A stretch of 64,000 nt of DNA from Hydrogenophilales bacterium (lineage in GTDB: Bacteria; Pseudomonadota; Gammaproteobacteria; Burkholderiales; Thiobacillaceae). The notes beneath the pieces were generated by a model. The model saw only the letters and a program-made list of their open reading frames with translations. It was not told the origin of the DNA and ran no database searches. The first letter of the stretch is position 1, and each line of letters opens with the position of its first letter. The DNA lies in contig JAHFRD010000005.1 of the NCBI GenBank assembly GCA_023258975.1, positions 124,001 to 188,000 on the forward strand, read 5' to 3'. Of the stretch, positions 39,229 to 49,509 are shown piece by piece. The translations under genes were made by a program, and so were the position numbers.

Positions 39229-39684
39229 TTACAGGGTACGCACGAACTCCAACACTTCCTGGGCATGGCCGGGCACTTTCACGCCCCGCCATGTTTTTGC
39301 GATCGCGCCATCCGGCGCGATCACGAAGGTGCTGCGTTCAATACCGCGCACCGGTTTGCCATACATGTTTTTCACTTTCATGACGCCGAACGCCGCGCAG
39401 GCCACTTCGTCCGGGTCGGAGAGGAGATCGAAGGGAAATGCCTGCCTGGCCTTGAAGCCTTCATGGGTCTTCACGCTGTCGCGCGAAATCCCGAAGACTT
39501 CCCAACCCAGGGCCTGAAACAAGGGGTGTAGATCGCGAAAATTCAGGCCCTCGGTGATGCAGCCGGGGGTGTTGTCTCTGGGGTAAAAATAAAGGACGAC
39601 GCCGCGCCCTTTGTAATCACTGAGTTTGACGCTCCCGCCGCCGGTGGCGGGAAGATCGAAATCAAGGGCGTTGGGCTGATCCAT
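39229..39684 (-). CDS. bcp: Bcp/PrxQ-type peroxiredoxin
   Basis: 151 residues. The peroxidatic cysteine is Cys42 in DNTPGCITEGLNF; the resolving cysteine that E. coli Bcp has five residues later is replaced by Leu47, so this looks like a 1-Cys type that needs an outside thiol. The YFYPRDNTPGC and STFVIAPDG blocks fit the family. It reduces hydrogen and organic peroxides in the cytoplasm. Confidence 0.92.
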   Translation of the reverse strand: MDQPNALDFDLPATGGGSVKLSDYKGRGVVLYFYPRDNTPGCITEGLNFRDLHPLFQALGWEVFGISRDSVKTHEGFKARQAFPFDLLSDPDEVACAAFGVMKVKNMYGKPVRGIERSTFVIAPDGAIAKTWRGVKVPGHAQEVLEFVRTL

Positions 39685-39832
39685 CGGGCGCTCGGCTACA
39701 TGGGGACGGGGCCATTATCCGGAGGCGTGGGAGGCGCGGCAACAACCGCGCGTCGCGCGAACCCGGCGGCCTGTCGGCGGCTCCCGTGGCCCCGGCATAG
39801 GCGTGCCATCGCGGCTGAGGGACAATCCCTGC

Positions 39833-40333
39833 ATGAAAGCGATCAATCACGACAACTGGCTGTTGGGAGATCCGGCCGGCAAGGGCCGGGTCGCGGACGT
39901 CGGCCTCTGGCGCGAGGCGTTCCTCTCGATACGCCTCGCGCCCGCCGTCCCTCGGGAAGTCGCCCGCATGTTCGAGGCGGCGCGTGGCGGCATGCTCTAT
40001 GGCTTTTTCTTCCAACCGCTGCTGGCGATGGGCGTGGAGCAGTGCTACCGCGTCCTCGAACAGGGCGCGCGAGCGCGTTGCGCCCAGGCGGGGCTGCCGG
40101 TGTACTGCGGCGACAGCCAGGGCAAACCGCATGCGCTCTCCTTTGCCCACAACCTGCGCGCTCTGGCCAAACAGAGCTTGGTGTCGGAGGCGGATCTGGC
40201 CCTCTGGCGGCAAGCGCATGAACTGCGCGAGTGGGTCGCGGCGCCCGAACACCAGGCCACGCTCACCCTGGATCACGGCGTCACCGCGTTGACGCGCGCG
40301 GCGGAATTGCTGGGGCGATTGTTCCAGGCGTAG
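39833..40333 (+). CDS. Protein of unknown function
   Basis: 166 residues from ATG 39833. It is soluble and helical, with FLSIRLAPAVPREVARMFEAARGG early, GVEQCYRVLEQGARARC in the middle and a C-terminal helix (ALTRAAELLGRLFQ). The even helix pattern suggests a small binding or HEPN-like fold, but no family is recognised. It stands alone, converging with the channel gene after 31 bp. Confidence 0.6.
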   Translation: MKAINHDNWLLGDPAGKGRVADVGLWREAFLSIRLAPAVPREVARMFEAARGGMLYGFFFQPLLAMGVEQCYRVLEQGARARCAQAGLPVYCGDSQGKPHALSFAHNLRALAKQSLVSEADLALWRQAHELREWVAAPEHQATLTLDHGVTALTRAAELLGRLFQA

Positions 40334-40364
40334 GGCGCCGTAACCCGACAGCGCGGGCTGGCCG

Positions 40365-41162
40365 CTACTCCAGTGTCTTCCCACAATGCGGACAGGTCTT
40401 GCCCGGCCGGTCGCGGCGCATTTCCTCGCTGAAGCTGGCGCCCAGGATGCCGGCGGGCAGAGCGAACATGGCGATGCCGAAGATCGCGACGAAGGAGGCG
40501 AACAGCTTGCCCAGGCCGGTGACCGGGTACACATCGCCGTACCCCACCGTGGTCAGCGTAACCACCGCCCACCAGGCGGTGGTGGGAATGTCGGGGAACT
40601 GGTCGGGCTGGGCGTCGTGCTCGGCGAAATACATCAACGACGCCGACAGGATGATGAGGATCAGCATCAACAGGCTGGTGATGGCCAATTCCTCTTTTTT
40701 GTGGCGCATCACCCGGCCGAACAGGGCCAGCGTTTCCGAGTAGCGCCCGAACTTGGCGATCCGCAGCAGCCGCAGCAAGCGCAGCGCGCGCAGGAAACGC
40801 ATGTCCACCGCCAGGAAGCCGAGGAAATACGGCAGCACCGCGAGCAGATCGACCAAAGCCAGGGGGGAAAGAAAATAGCGCAGGCGCCCGAGTACGGGCC
40901 GCGCATAAACCGGCTGGCTACGACACGCCCATAGGCGCGCCAGGTACTCCAGGCTGAACACCGCGACCGAGAAGGCCTCGAAAGCCTCCAGCCAGGCGCC
41001 GTAACGCAACGCCACGCTATGCACCGTGCCGAAGATCACCGCCGCCAGGTTGAGGGCGATGAGCACGATCAAGACGGTGCTCGTCACCGTCGCCCGGCGG
41101 TCGCCAGGCTCGGGCGTATCCAGAATTTGCCAGAGCCGGGCGCGGCGGGCGGACAGCGTCAT
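40365..41162 (-). CDS. Voltage-gated potassium-type ion channel
   Basis: 265 residues with six membrane helices. The S4 voltage sensor has regular arginines (RFLRALRLLRLLRIAKFGR), and the selectivity filter is TTVGYGD. The C-terminus ends with GKTCPHCGK, half of a zinc ribbon, which could be completed between subunits. It follows phosphoglucomutase after 3 bp, so both come from one transcript, an odd pairing. Confidence 0.9.
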   Translation of the reverse strand: MTLSARRARLWQILDTPEPGDRRATVTSTVLIVLIALNLAAVIFGTVHSVALRYGAWLEAFEAFSVAVFSLEYLARLWACRSQPVYARPVLGRLRYFLSPLALVDLLAVLPYFLGFLAVDMRFLRALRLLRLLRIAKFGRYSETLALFGRVMRHKKEELAITSLLMLILIILSASLMYFAEHDAQPDQFPDIPTTAWWAVVTLTTVGYGDVYPVTGLGKLFASFVAIFGIAMFALPAGILGASFSEEMRRDRPGKTCPHCGKTLE

Positions 41163-41165
41163 GGT

Positions 41166-42794
41166 TCAGCCCAGCGCCGCGCCGACGATTTCCTGGGCTT
41201 CCTTGACGATGGCTTGCAGGTGTTCCGCGCTTTTGAAGCTTTCCGCGTAGATCTTGTAGATGTCCTCGGTGCCGGAGGGGCGGGCGGCGAACCAGCCGTT
41301 TTCCGTGGCGACCTTCAAGCCGCCAATGGGGGCGCCGTTGCCGGGGGCGCGGGTGAATTTGCCGGTGATGGCTTCACCCGCCAGGGTGGCGGCGGCGACC
41401 TTTTCCGGGGTGAGTTGCTTGAACGCGGCCTTCTGCGCGGGCGTGGCGGCGGCGTCGATGCGCACGTAATACGGCGTGCCGTGTTCGGCGGCGAGCTTCT
41501 GGTAGTAGCGGCCGGGGTCTTCGCCCGTGACGGCGGTGATTTCCGCAGCGAGCAGGCCGAGGAGGATGCCGTCCTTGTCGGTGGTCCAGACGCTGCCGTC
41601 ACGGCGCAGGAAGGAGGCACCGGCGGATTCCTCGCCGCCGAAGCAGAAGCCGCCGTCCATCAGACCCTGGGAGAACCACTTGAAGCCCACCGGCACTTCC
41701 AGGAATTTGCGGCCGAGGCCGTTCACCACGCGGTCGATGAGGCCGGACGAAACCAGCGTCTTGCCCACCGCCGCCGTGGCCGGCCATTGCGGCCGATGCG
41801 TGAGCAGGTAGTGGATGGCCACCGCGAGGTAATGGTTGGGGTTCATCAGGCCGATGGAGGGGGTGACGATGCCGTGGCGGTCGACGTCGGCGTCGTTGCC
41901 CCAGGCGATGTCAAAGCGGTCTTTCAGCTTCACCAGGCTGGCCATCGCGTAGGGGCTGGAGCAATCCATGCGAATCTTGCCGTCGTGATCCAGGGTCATG
42001 AAGCCGAAGGCGGGATCGACGCTGGGGTTCACCACTTCGATGTCGAGGCCGTATTTCTCGGCGATGGGCTTCCAGTAGGCGACCGCAGCGCCACCGAGGG
42101 GATCGACGCCGATCTTCAGGTTGGCGGCGCGGATCGCGGCAAAGTCGATGACGTTTTCCAGGTCGGCGATGTAGGGGGCGGCGAAGTCTTCCTGTTTCAC
42201 CTTGGTCAAAGCCTGTTCGTAAGGCAGCCGCTTCACTTCGCGGTTGCCGTCGGCCATCAGGGCGTTGGCGCGGTTCTCGATCCAGCCGGTGACGTCGGTA
42301 TCGGCCGGGCCGCCATTGGGCGGGTTGTACTTGATGCCGCCATCGCGCGGCGGGTTGTGCGAGGGGGTGATGACCAGGCCGTCGGCGCGCGCCGCCGCCG
42401 GGTTCGCGTTGTGAGCCAGGATGGCGCGCGAGATCACCGGGGTGGGCGTGTAGCCGGCGTCGGCCTGGACGCGGGTATCAACGCCGTTGGCGGCCAGCAC
42501 CTCGATGGCGGTGACTTGCGCCAGGGCGGACAGGGCGTGGCTGTCCATGCCCAGGAACAGCGGGCCGCTGATGCCGGCGCCGGAGCGGTATTCGCACACG
42601 GCCTGGGTGATGGCAAGGATATGCGCCTCGTTGAAGGAGAGGTTGAAGGCGCTGCCGCGATGGCCGCTGGTGCCGAAGGCGACGCGCTGGGTGGAAACGT
42701 GGACGTCGGGCTGGTCGCGGTAGGCGGCAAGCAGGGCGGCCACGTCGATCAGGGAATCGGCGGGCGCGGGTTGGCCGGCGAGAGGGTGAGCCAT
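41166..42794 (-). CDS. pgm: Phosphoglucomutase (alpha-D-glucose)
   Basis: 542 residues from ATG 42794 (GGAGA upstream); the frame is open to 42902. The phosphoserine loop [11 protein letters not shown], metal loop [10 protein letters not shown], and C-terminal [13 protein letters not shown] phosphate-binding motif are all present. It interconverts glucose 1- and 6-phosphate, linking glycogen phosphorylase (18653-21205) to glycolysis. Length fits the E. coli Pgm branch. Confidence 0.95.
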   Translation of the reverse strand: MAHPLAGQPAPADSLIDVAALLAAYRDQPDVHVSTQRVAFGTSGHRGSAFNLSFNEAHILAITQAVCEYRSGAGISGPLFLGMDSHALSALAQVTAIEVLAANGVDTRVQADAGYTPTPVISRAILAHNANPAAARADGLVITPSHNPPRDGGIKYNPPNGGPADTDVTGWIENRANALMADGNREVKRLPYEQALTKVKQEDFAAPYIADLENVIDFAAIRAANLKIGVDPLGGAAVAYWKPIAEKYGLDIEVVNPSVDPAFGFMTLDHDGKIRMDCSSPYAMASLVKLKDRFDIAWGNDADVDRHGIVTPSIGLMNPNHYLAVAIHYLLTHRPQWPATAAVGKTLVSSGLIDRVVNGLGRKFLEVPVGFKWFSQGLMDGGFCFGGEESAGASFLRRDGSVWTTDKDGILLGLLAAEITAVTGEDPGRYYQKLAAEHGTPYYVRIDAAATPAQKAAFKQLTPEKVAAATLAGEAITGKFTRAPGNGAPIGGLKVATENGWFAARPSGTEDIYKIYAESFKSAEHLQAIVKEAQEIVGAALG

Positions 42795-43104
42795 GCGGAG
42801 TCTCCGTTTGAGTCGAGTGGGAAATGATCGTGGAATCTTACGTCCGGGCGGCACGCGCTGATACCCGAACCACGCCGCAAACAGGCCCGTGAACCGCACC
42901 ACGATGGGGCCGCATGTTTTTTTCGGGTGCGCCCACGCCTGTCACATCAATCGAATACAACCATCACGTGCTCATGAGGCCTCGAATGGATTCAATACAT
43001 TCAATGAGTTAAGCAACAAACCCGGCCGAAGCAGTGACCCGGGGAAATGGGTATGGTTCTTGCGGCAAATGGGCTGCCGTCTTTTTCCTGTTCAGGAGAT
43101 CGTC
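42795..43104. other. 310-bp gap upstream of a small exported protein gene
   Basis: Between divergent pgm and the small gene at 43105. The stretch 42940-43030 is more AT-rich than its surroundings and probably contains promoters, but no consensus pair is convincing. A frame from 42889 runs into the downstream gene but has no ribosome site and atypical composition. No RNA or repeat was seen. Confidence 0.5.
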
Positions 43105-43401
43105 ATGAAGATCAAGCGGATGCTTCTGCTGTTGTCGGGCATGTTGTCCTGCGTTTTGTCCTTTTCCGCGGCCGCGTCCGAGGTCAAACCCCGGCCGGCC
43201 TGCCATCGGCTGATGACCGAAAGGGAATGCGGCGATCACAAAGAGCGGCTCGCGGCTCTGTCGCCCGGCGCGGCGCTGGATAGCTACCTGGCCGAATACG
43301 CCCGCACAAAACGGGAACGCGAGGCCGCGTGCAATTGCGCGCGCAAGTTGAGCGGCGGCGAAGCGACTGCGCGGCAACGCCAGGCATTGCTGCGTCTCTG
43401 A
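43105..43401 (+). CDS. Small exported protein of unknown function
   Basis: 98 residues from ATG 43105, with AGGAGA upstream. A signal peptide (about 1-21, ending AAAS) precedes a mature domain with four cysteines (PACHRL, RECGDH, ACNCARK) that could form disulfides or bind metal. No family is recognised. Confidence 0.7.
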   Translation: MKIKRMLLLLSGMLSCVLSFSAAASEVKPRPACHRLMTERECGDHKERLAALSPGAALDSYLAEYARTKREREAACNCARKLSGGEATARQRQALLRL

Positions 43402-43433
43402 TTCAGCGAGATGGTTTGGGGCGCCGGCTCAAC

Positions 43434-43655
43434 TCACTCCGCCGCGCTCACATGGATACGCGCGCCCAGGCACTCCACCACCTGGCCGGCTCGCACCTTG
43501 GCGGTCTTGCGGCTTTCAGGGCGGCCATCCAGGGTGACTTCACCGGCCGCCACCAGGGCTTTGCCACGACCGCCGCTGTCGGCGACCCCCGCCACTTTGA
43601 GCAGGTTGCACAGCTCGATGAATTCGCCGCGCAATTGAAAATCAATGGTTTGCAT
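43434..43655 (-). CDS. S4-domain RNA-binding protein, YbcJ-like
   Basis: 73 residues from ATG 43655. ELCNLLKVAGVADSGGRGKALVAAGEV is the S4 helix pair, followed by TLDGRPESRKTAKVRAGQVVE. Stand-alone S4 proteins of this size bind RNA. Its start lies 14 bp inside the yaeQ gene, so the two are coupled. Confidence 0.9.
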   Translation of the reverse strand: MQTIDFQLRGEFIELCNLLKVAGVADSGGRGKALVAAGEVTLDGRPESRKTAKVRAGQVVECLGARIHVSAAE

Positions 43656-44193
43656 TTTTTTTGAGATAGGTGGGTTGGATGCTGACGGTATCCTGGCCAT
43701 CGGTAATCCAGATCTGGCCATCCTGTAGCGTGCATTGCAGGCGCATGGTTCGCCGCGCCAGCGCCGCCAGCCCCTGGCTCTCCTCCGGCGCCAGGCGGAG
43801 CACGGTGACATTGGCGAGCTTGCCGAGTTTGCTTTTGTTCTGTTCCCACCAGTTGTCGGCGGTGCGGCTGCCGTAGCTGAGGATCAACACCTGTTCGGCA
43901 CGCCCGCAGGCCTTGCGTATCCATTTTTCATCCGGCAGCCCGACGTCGATCCATAGTTCGATGGCGCCGGTGAGATCGCGGCGCCAGAGATCCGGTTCGT
44001 CATCCACGCACATGCCCTTGGCAAAGCCGAGTTGTTCATGCGCATGCAGGACGAAGGCGAGGAGACGCACCATCATGCGTTCATCGGTCTCGGAAGGGTG
44101 CCGGGCCAAAGTCAGGGCATGATCCGCGTAGTAGTTGCGATCCATGTCGGCGATCTGAAGATCGGCTTTGAAGATGGTTGCTTTGATGGCCAT
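43642..44193 (-). CDS. yaeQ: YaeQ family protein
   Basis: 183 residues. KATIFKADLQIADMDRNYYADHALTLARHPSETDERMM and WIDVGLPDEKWIRKACGRA are characteristic of YaeQ, a PD-(D/E)XK-like fold. E. coli YaeQ can suppress loss of RfaH, but its biochemical role is unsettled. It shares a coupled transcript with the S4 gene. Confidence 0.93.
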   Translation of the reverse strand: MAIKATIFKADLQIADMDRNYYADHALTLARHPSETDERMMVRLLAFVLHAHEQLGFAKGMCVDDEPDLWRRDLTGAIELWIDVGLPDEKWIRKACGRAEQVLILSYGSRTADNWWEQNKSKLGKLANVTVLRLAPEESQGLAALARRTMRLQCTLQDGQIWITDGQDTVSIQPTYLKKNANH

Positions 44194-44304
44194 GAATCAC
44201 GGGAAAACGGGAACGGGCCCGCATGGTACAGAAAGCCCGCTGCGGCTACCGGTACAAGTCTTCCGATGGCCTTGGTGAATAGCTACCAATTCGCGGAAAA
44301 CCCA

Positions 44305-44333
44305 TTGACTCAGGCGTTGGCGGGCCATTAAGT
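44305..44333 (+). promoter_or_regulatory. Weak candidate promoter for the lipoprotein gene
   Basis: TTGACT at 44305-44310 matches the -35 consensus in 5 of 6 positions; 17 bp later TTAAGT (44328-44333) is a poor -10. The leader to the ATG at 44414 would be about 75 nt. Confidence 0.3.
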
Positions 44334-44413
44334 TGTGCCGGCCGCTCATTTCAGCGTGTTTGTGTCAGCACCGCATTGAAGTGGACATATCCCAATCCGA
44401 GAGGAGACATCTC

Positions 44414-44755
44414 ATGAAGCAAAAACTCGCAACCCTGGCTTTCGTTGGCCTGACCGCATTCATCCTGTCCGCTTGCGGCGGCGCCCCCGTCAAGACGGCC
44501 GAGGTGGCCAAGGAACCCGCCAAGCCCGCGCTCAACGATGCCGCCCAACAGGCACTGGCCCAGGCCACCGCCGACGTGAAAACCGCGAAAGCCCGGTTTG
44601 CCCTGTGGACGACTGCGGACAAGGCGTACAAGGACGCGCAGGAAGCCGCCAAAGCCGGTGACAGCGACGCAGTCATCAAACAGGCCACATTCGCTTCCGA
44701 CCAGGTCGCGCGCGGCATCGCGCAACTCTCCTACCCCAGCACCGAATTGAAGTAA
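44414..44755 (+). CDS. Small lipoprotein of unknown function
   Basis: 113 residues from ATG 44414 (GAGAGGAGAC upstream). The lipobox is LSAC, with the lipidated Cys at about residue 20. The mature part is Ala/Lys-rich and helical (AQATADVKTAKARFALWTTA), like short envelope lipoproteins of the SlyB or DUF4398 kind. The DUF4124 gene follows 6 bp later. Confidence 0.8.
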   Translation: MKQKLATLAFVGLTAFILSACGGAPVKTAEVAKEPAKPALNDAAQQALAQATADVKTAKARFALWTTADKAYKDAQEAAKAGDSDAVIKQATFASDQVARGIAQLSYPSTELK

Positions 44756-44761
44756 GCATCC

Positions 44762-45226
44762 ATGCTCCGCCCCAACTGGCTGCTGGCCTTTCTGGTAGCC
44801 GCGCTGGCCACGCCGGCCGGGGCGGACGTCTATAAGTGGACCGACGCCCAGGGCAAAGTCCACTACGGTGACCAACCACCGTCCAGCACCACACCCATGC
44901 CATTCCACCTGCAAACCACCCAAGCCACCGAAGTCCGGGCGGAAGAAGCGCGCCGCCAGCAAGCGGATCAGGCCGCGCGCAAGCGCCTGGAACAGGAAAA
45001 AGCGCGGGAAGCGGCGAATAAACAACGCGCCGCCAGTGAGGAAGAGGCTCTTCTCAAAGCGGAAAACTGCCAGCGCGGGCGCGGCAACCTGGAGATGTTG
45101 CAACGCGCGAACATGCGCCTGACCACGGTCGATGCGCGGGGTCAATCCCATGCCCTGGATGCGGCGGCGCGCCAGGTGGAAATGGAACGCGCCAACAGGA
45201 TGATTTCGGAGAACTGCGCGAATTAG
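44762..45226 (+). CDS. DUF4124-domain exported protein
   Basis: 154 residues. A signal peptide (about 1-20) is followed by the DUF4124 motif DVYKWTDAQGKVHYGDQPP, then a charged coiled-coil (EEARRQQADQAARKRLEQEK). DUF4124 proteins are common in betaproteobacteria and lack a known role. It is the second gene after the lipoprotein. Confidence 0.88.
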   Translation: MLRPNWLLAFLVAALATPAGADVYKWTDAQGKVHYGDQPPSSTTPMPFHLQTTQATEVRAEEARRQQADQAARKRLEQEKAREAANKQRAASEEEALLKAENCQRGRGNLEMLQRANMRLTTVDARGQSHALDAAARQVEMERANRMISENCAN

Positions 45227-45277
45227 CGAAGTAATCGACCCGCCACCGAAAATCGCGCCGAAGAAACCTGCGCCCCC

Positions 45278-45320
45278 TGTAGCGCAGGCTTCCAGCCTGC
45301 ATGTTTTAACCTGGATGTTG
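45278..45320. repeat. REP-like remnant, TGTAGCGCAGGC type
   Basis: TGTAGCGCAGGCTTCCAGCC starts a short hairpin (AGGCTTCCAGCCT), then diverges to a TTTTAACCTGGATG tail. It lies about 50 bp after the DUF4124 gene and may end that transcript. It shares the TGTAGCGC head with the repeats at 10655 and 25891. Confidence 0.45.
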
Positions 45321-45442
45321 CATAAATCATCTGCATAGTCCCCGTGGTGCCAGCGAGCTGGTTTTTTGTTTTTTCGGCGACACCTCCCCTCCCCCTCACA
45401 CGGGAGAAGCGAGAAGCGGTTGTCGGCAGGGGTGGCGAGGAA

Positions 45443-45540
45443 GGTGGAGGTGGAGGTGGAGGTGGAGGTGGAGGTGGAGGTGGAGGTGGAGGTGGAGGTG
45501 GAGGTGGAGGTGGAGGTGGAGGTGGAGGTGGAGGTGGAGG
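45443..45540. repeat. 16-copy GGTGGA hexanucleotide array
   Basis: The unit GGTGGA is repeated 16 times plus 2 bp, without interruption, over 98 bp. On the minus strand it continues in frame from the transposase remnant, after D-R-T-S-A-S, as alternating Ser-Thr. Perfect hexanucleotide arrays are prone to slippage and length change. It has no gene of its own. Confidence 0.95.
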
Positions 45541-45799
45541 CCGAGGTCCGATCGGATTTCAGATCGCACTTCACTTGCTTGATCGAATTCTCGGCCTGTC
45601 CCCGAGCGCAGTAGTCTTGCTGCTGGTAGAGCGTGCGGCGTGAGGCGATGCGCAGCGTGGTCACCACGAAGCGCTCGTTATCCTTGGCGGGCAGTCCCCC
45701 AGTGCTTGGCAGGACTTCGGCCTTGACCAGTACGCGGAAAGCTTGTGGCCAAGACCTGGCCGCACACTCGAATTCACCGAACAACCGCACCGCTGCCAC
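45541..45799 (-). pseudogene. Fragment of an IS1380-family-like transposase
   Basis: Minus-strand translation reads RLFGEFECAARSWPQAFRVL, then NERFVVTTL, YCARGQAENSIKQ and DLKSDRTS, which match in order the catalytic-core region of IS1380-type transposases (typically NPRFVVTNL, YCARGxMENRIKE, DLxxDRTS). The N-terminal half is missing upstream, and the C-terminus after DRTS is replaced by the GGTGGA array. The element is therefore inactive debris. No terminal repeats were recognised. Confidence 0.75.
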
Positions 45800-45890
45800 G
45801 TCCGGCCCCAGGCCCTGGGCGGCTATCCCTGCCGGCGTCTTTTAATCCAACCGACACCACAAGCGCGCGAGCGTCGCAAAAGAAGCAGGC

Positions 45891-45938
45891 GGGGCCCTGA
45901 AGGATACCGTCCCGATGGGACATAACGCCGGCGTCACA
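45891..45938. repeat. REP-like palindrome related to the one inside ubiV
   Basis: GGCCCTGAAGGATACCG, a TCCC-GAT-GGGA hairpin and CATAACGCCGGCGTCACA. It is the closest relative of 26828-26873 (38 of 46 matches), with the stem changed on both sides. It lies just downstream of dnaK. Confidence 0.65.
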
Positions 45939-45946
45939 GGGGAGGG

Positions 45947-45965
45947 GCGGCGGCTGACGCCGCCT
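45947..45965 (-). terminator. GC hairpin after dnaK
   Basis: GGCGGC and GCCGCC pair around a 4-nt loop, 10 bp after the dnaK stop. There is no T-run, so it is at best a weak or Rho-assisted end. Confidence 0.35.
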
Positions 45966-45975
45966 CGGGTGAGAC

Positions 45976-47892
<1,917 letters not shown>

Positions 47893-47961
47893 GATTGATA
47901 TTCCTCAGAAAAATTGGCTTGTTAGCTTTATGGGATTGTTGAGTCGGGTTTCAAGAGGGGG

Positions 47962-48025
47962 CTCGTAGGAGCGGGCTTGCCCGCGATGCAACGGTGGCTA
48001 TCGCGGGCAAGCCCGCTCCTACGAG
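47962..48025. repeat. REP palindrome between grpE and dnaK
   Basis: The outer arms are perfect complements: CTCGTAGGAGCGGGCTTGCC at one end and GGCAAGCCCGCTCCTACGAG at the other, extended by CCGCGAT/ATCGCGG. Same family as 32251. Inside an operon it could stabilise or shape the grpE mRNA end. Confidence 0.92.
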
Positions 48026-48035
48026 GGTTCAAGGT

Positions 48036-48560
48036 TCACTTCCCCTTCACCACCATCACCATCGCCGGCCGAATCACCCGCTCGTTCAGCAGGTAACCCT
48101 TCTGCAACACCGTGGCGACCGTATTCGGCTCGCCTTCCGCGTCCACCATGCCGATGGCCTGGTGGCAGTTCGGATCGAACTTGGCGCCCACGGGGTTGAC
48201 CTCGTTGATGACGTACTTCTCGAACACGCCGGAGAGCTGCTTCAGCGTGAGTTCCACGCCGCTCTTCAAGCTCTCCAGGCTGGCGTTGTCGCCGGCGGAC
48301 AGCGCGGCTTCCAGGCTGTCCTTCACCGCCAGCAGATCGGCGGCGAATTTGTCCAACGCGAACTTGCGCGCCTTCTCCACATCGTCGAGCGCGCGGCGGC
48401 GCACGTTCTCGGTCTCCGCCTTGGCACGCAGCCAGGCGTCGTGATGCTCCTGCGCGTTCAACTCCGCCTGGCGCAGCATTTGTTCGAGACTCGGCGTGGA
48501 CTCCATCGCGCGCTCCACCGCCGCCTCGGCGTTTTCCTGATTGACCTGTTCCTCAGACAC
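48036..48560 (-). CDS. grpE: Nucleotide exchange factor GrpE
   Basis: 174 residues from GTG 48560, chosen because AGGAGG lies 9 nt upstream and the heat-shock promoter lies before it. The frame is open to 48680, but that start would place the promoter inside the gene. A coiled-coil half ([18 protein letters not shown]), [19 protein letters not shown], and the beta domain ending [12 protein letters not shown] are typical. GrpE releases ADP from DnaK. Confidence 0.95.
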   Translation of the reverse strand: MSEEQVNQENAEAAVERAMESTPSLEQMLRQAELNAQEHHDAWLRAKAETENVRRRALDDVEKARKFALDKFAADLLAVKDSLEAALSAGDNASLESLKSGVELTLKQLSGVFEKYVINEVNPVGAKFDPNCHQAIGMVDAEGEPNTVATVLQKGYLLNERVIRPAMVMVVKGK

Positions 48561-48589
48561 GTTCACTTCCCTCCTAAAAACCGGACTGG

Positions 48590-48617
48590 TTTTGGGGACG
48601 TTGGGGAGCATTTCAAG
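48590..48617 (-). promoter_or_regulatory. Heat-shock (sigma-32) promoter of grpE-dnaK
   Basis: On the minus strand, CTTGAAA (48611-48617) is followed after 13 bp by CCCCAAAA (48590-48597), which matches the sigma-32 consensus of CTTGAAA and CCCCATNT. The start point would be about 20-25 nt before GTG 48560. Confidence 0.75.
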
Positions 48618-48744
48618 GGGCTCCTCATCCATGACATCGAGCATGCAAGCTTCCCACCGGAACGTTCCCACCCATACCACTTGGGCGCACCGCTGGTGAA
48701 CAGGCTGAAGGTCAGGAACAGAGCGTCGTGTCGATGGCTCTCGC

Positions 48745-48778
48745 GGGTGCGCACGGAGGCCTCCGTGCGGTACCCGCT
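48745..48778. repeat. Perfect 18-bp palindrome with extended arms
   Basis: GCACGGAGGCCTCCGTGC (48751-48768) is perfectly symmetric, and flanking GGGTGC and GGTACCC almost extend it. It lies in the 485-bp stretch upstream of grpE, next to a transposase remnant. A 16-bp palindrome GCGGAATGGATTCCGC at 48799-48814 is close by. Neither has a known owner. Confidence 0.6.
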
Positions 48779-48857
48779 ACCTGGTGATGAGTCGGGAAGC
48801 GGAATGGATTCCGCCGACCGGCGCGGTGGCGGTAACCACGGCGGGGGGGGCGGAACG

Positions 48858-49040
48858 TTGCAGGTGATGAAGGTGCTGGATGAAGCGGCCGGCGAGGTTC
48901 GCCTCTACTGCCATTCGCCCGGCCGGGCGCGGAAGGAAGCAGGCATCACGGGCCGCCTCCGTGAACGCTTCGAGGCGGGGCTGGCGAAGTTGGCCGAGGG
49001 CTTGGCCACGCCGCGCGGGCGGGGTGGGGGTGTTTTAAAC
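48858..49040 (+). pseudogene. Fragment of an IS1634-type transposase
   Basis: The plus-strand frame reads LYCHSPGRARKEAGITGRLR and FEAGLAKLAEGLATPRG, a block found in the middle of IS1634-type transposases (CHSxGRxxKExxI, RFEAxL, ADGL). It begins after a G-run and ends at the boundary with the HIRAN gene; the rest of the transposase is missing. The surrounding 48561-49045 holds no intact gene. Confidence 0.6.
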
Positions 49041-49045
49041 ATGGG

Positions 49046-49429
49046 TTATGGCGCCGGAATCAGATAGATCTCGATCAACACCCGCTTCCACGGGTCGCGC
49101 GATTTCTGCAGATGCAGGATGCTCGCTTCCACGCGGGTGCCGCGATCCATCAGGCGGGCGAGGTCGATGTTGTCGGCGCGCGGGGCATAACCGATCTGGG
49201 TGCCGTGCCACTCCACGCGCACGGCTTTGGCGTCATGGGGGTTGTCGGGTTCGCGCCGCAGGGTGAGGCGGTCGCCCACGTTCATCAGCGCGAACAGGGC
49301 GGGGCCGGCGTGGTGTTGAAAGCCGGCCAGGGGCGAAACCTGGAGGATTTCGCGCTGTTCCACTTCGGCGGCCTGAGCCGCCGTGGCGGCCAGGCACAGC
49401 ATCATCAGTAGCGGGCGCAAGACATTCAC
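49046..49429 (-). CDS. Exported HIRAN-domain protein
   Basis: 127 residues: a signal peptide (about 1-20, LMMLCLAATAAQAAE) followed by one HIRAN domain (VSPLAGFQHHAG, GDRLTLRREPDNPHDAKAVRV, GTQIGYAPRADNIDLARLM). HIRAN domains are best known for DNA 3' end binding in HLTF-like helicases; exported single-domain forms occur in bacteria with unknown purpose. The gene stands last on its strand, 80 bp after the DUF1501 gene. Confidence 0.85.
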   Translation of the reverse strand: MNVLRPLLMMLCLAATAAQAAEVEQREILQVSPLAGFQHHAGPALFALMNVGDRLTLRREPDNPHDAKAVRVEWHGTQIGYAPRADNIDLARLMDRGTRVEASILHLQKSRDPWKRVLIEIYLIPAP

Positions 49430-49509
49430 CCGGCATTCTCCTCATTGAACCTAGAAACTGCAGTTGAACGCTCATTCGCCCTCGTGAGGCCGCGTGGATG
49501 CTGGCGGCG

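Noticed and set aside
45443-45540. Possible CRISPR or coding Gly-rich gene
   Set aside because: A pure 6-bp array with no spacers, no cas genes, and no ribosome site for the Gly or Glu-Val frame.
44351-45799. 482-residue minus-strand frame joining the transposase remnant, Ser-Thr repeat and antisense of two genes
   Set aside because: Only the first part matches a family; the rest lies antisense to the lipoprotein and DUF4124 genes.
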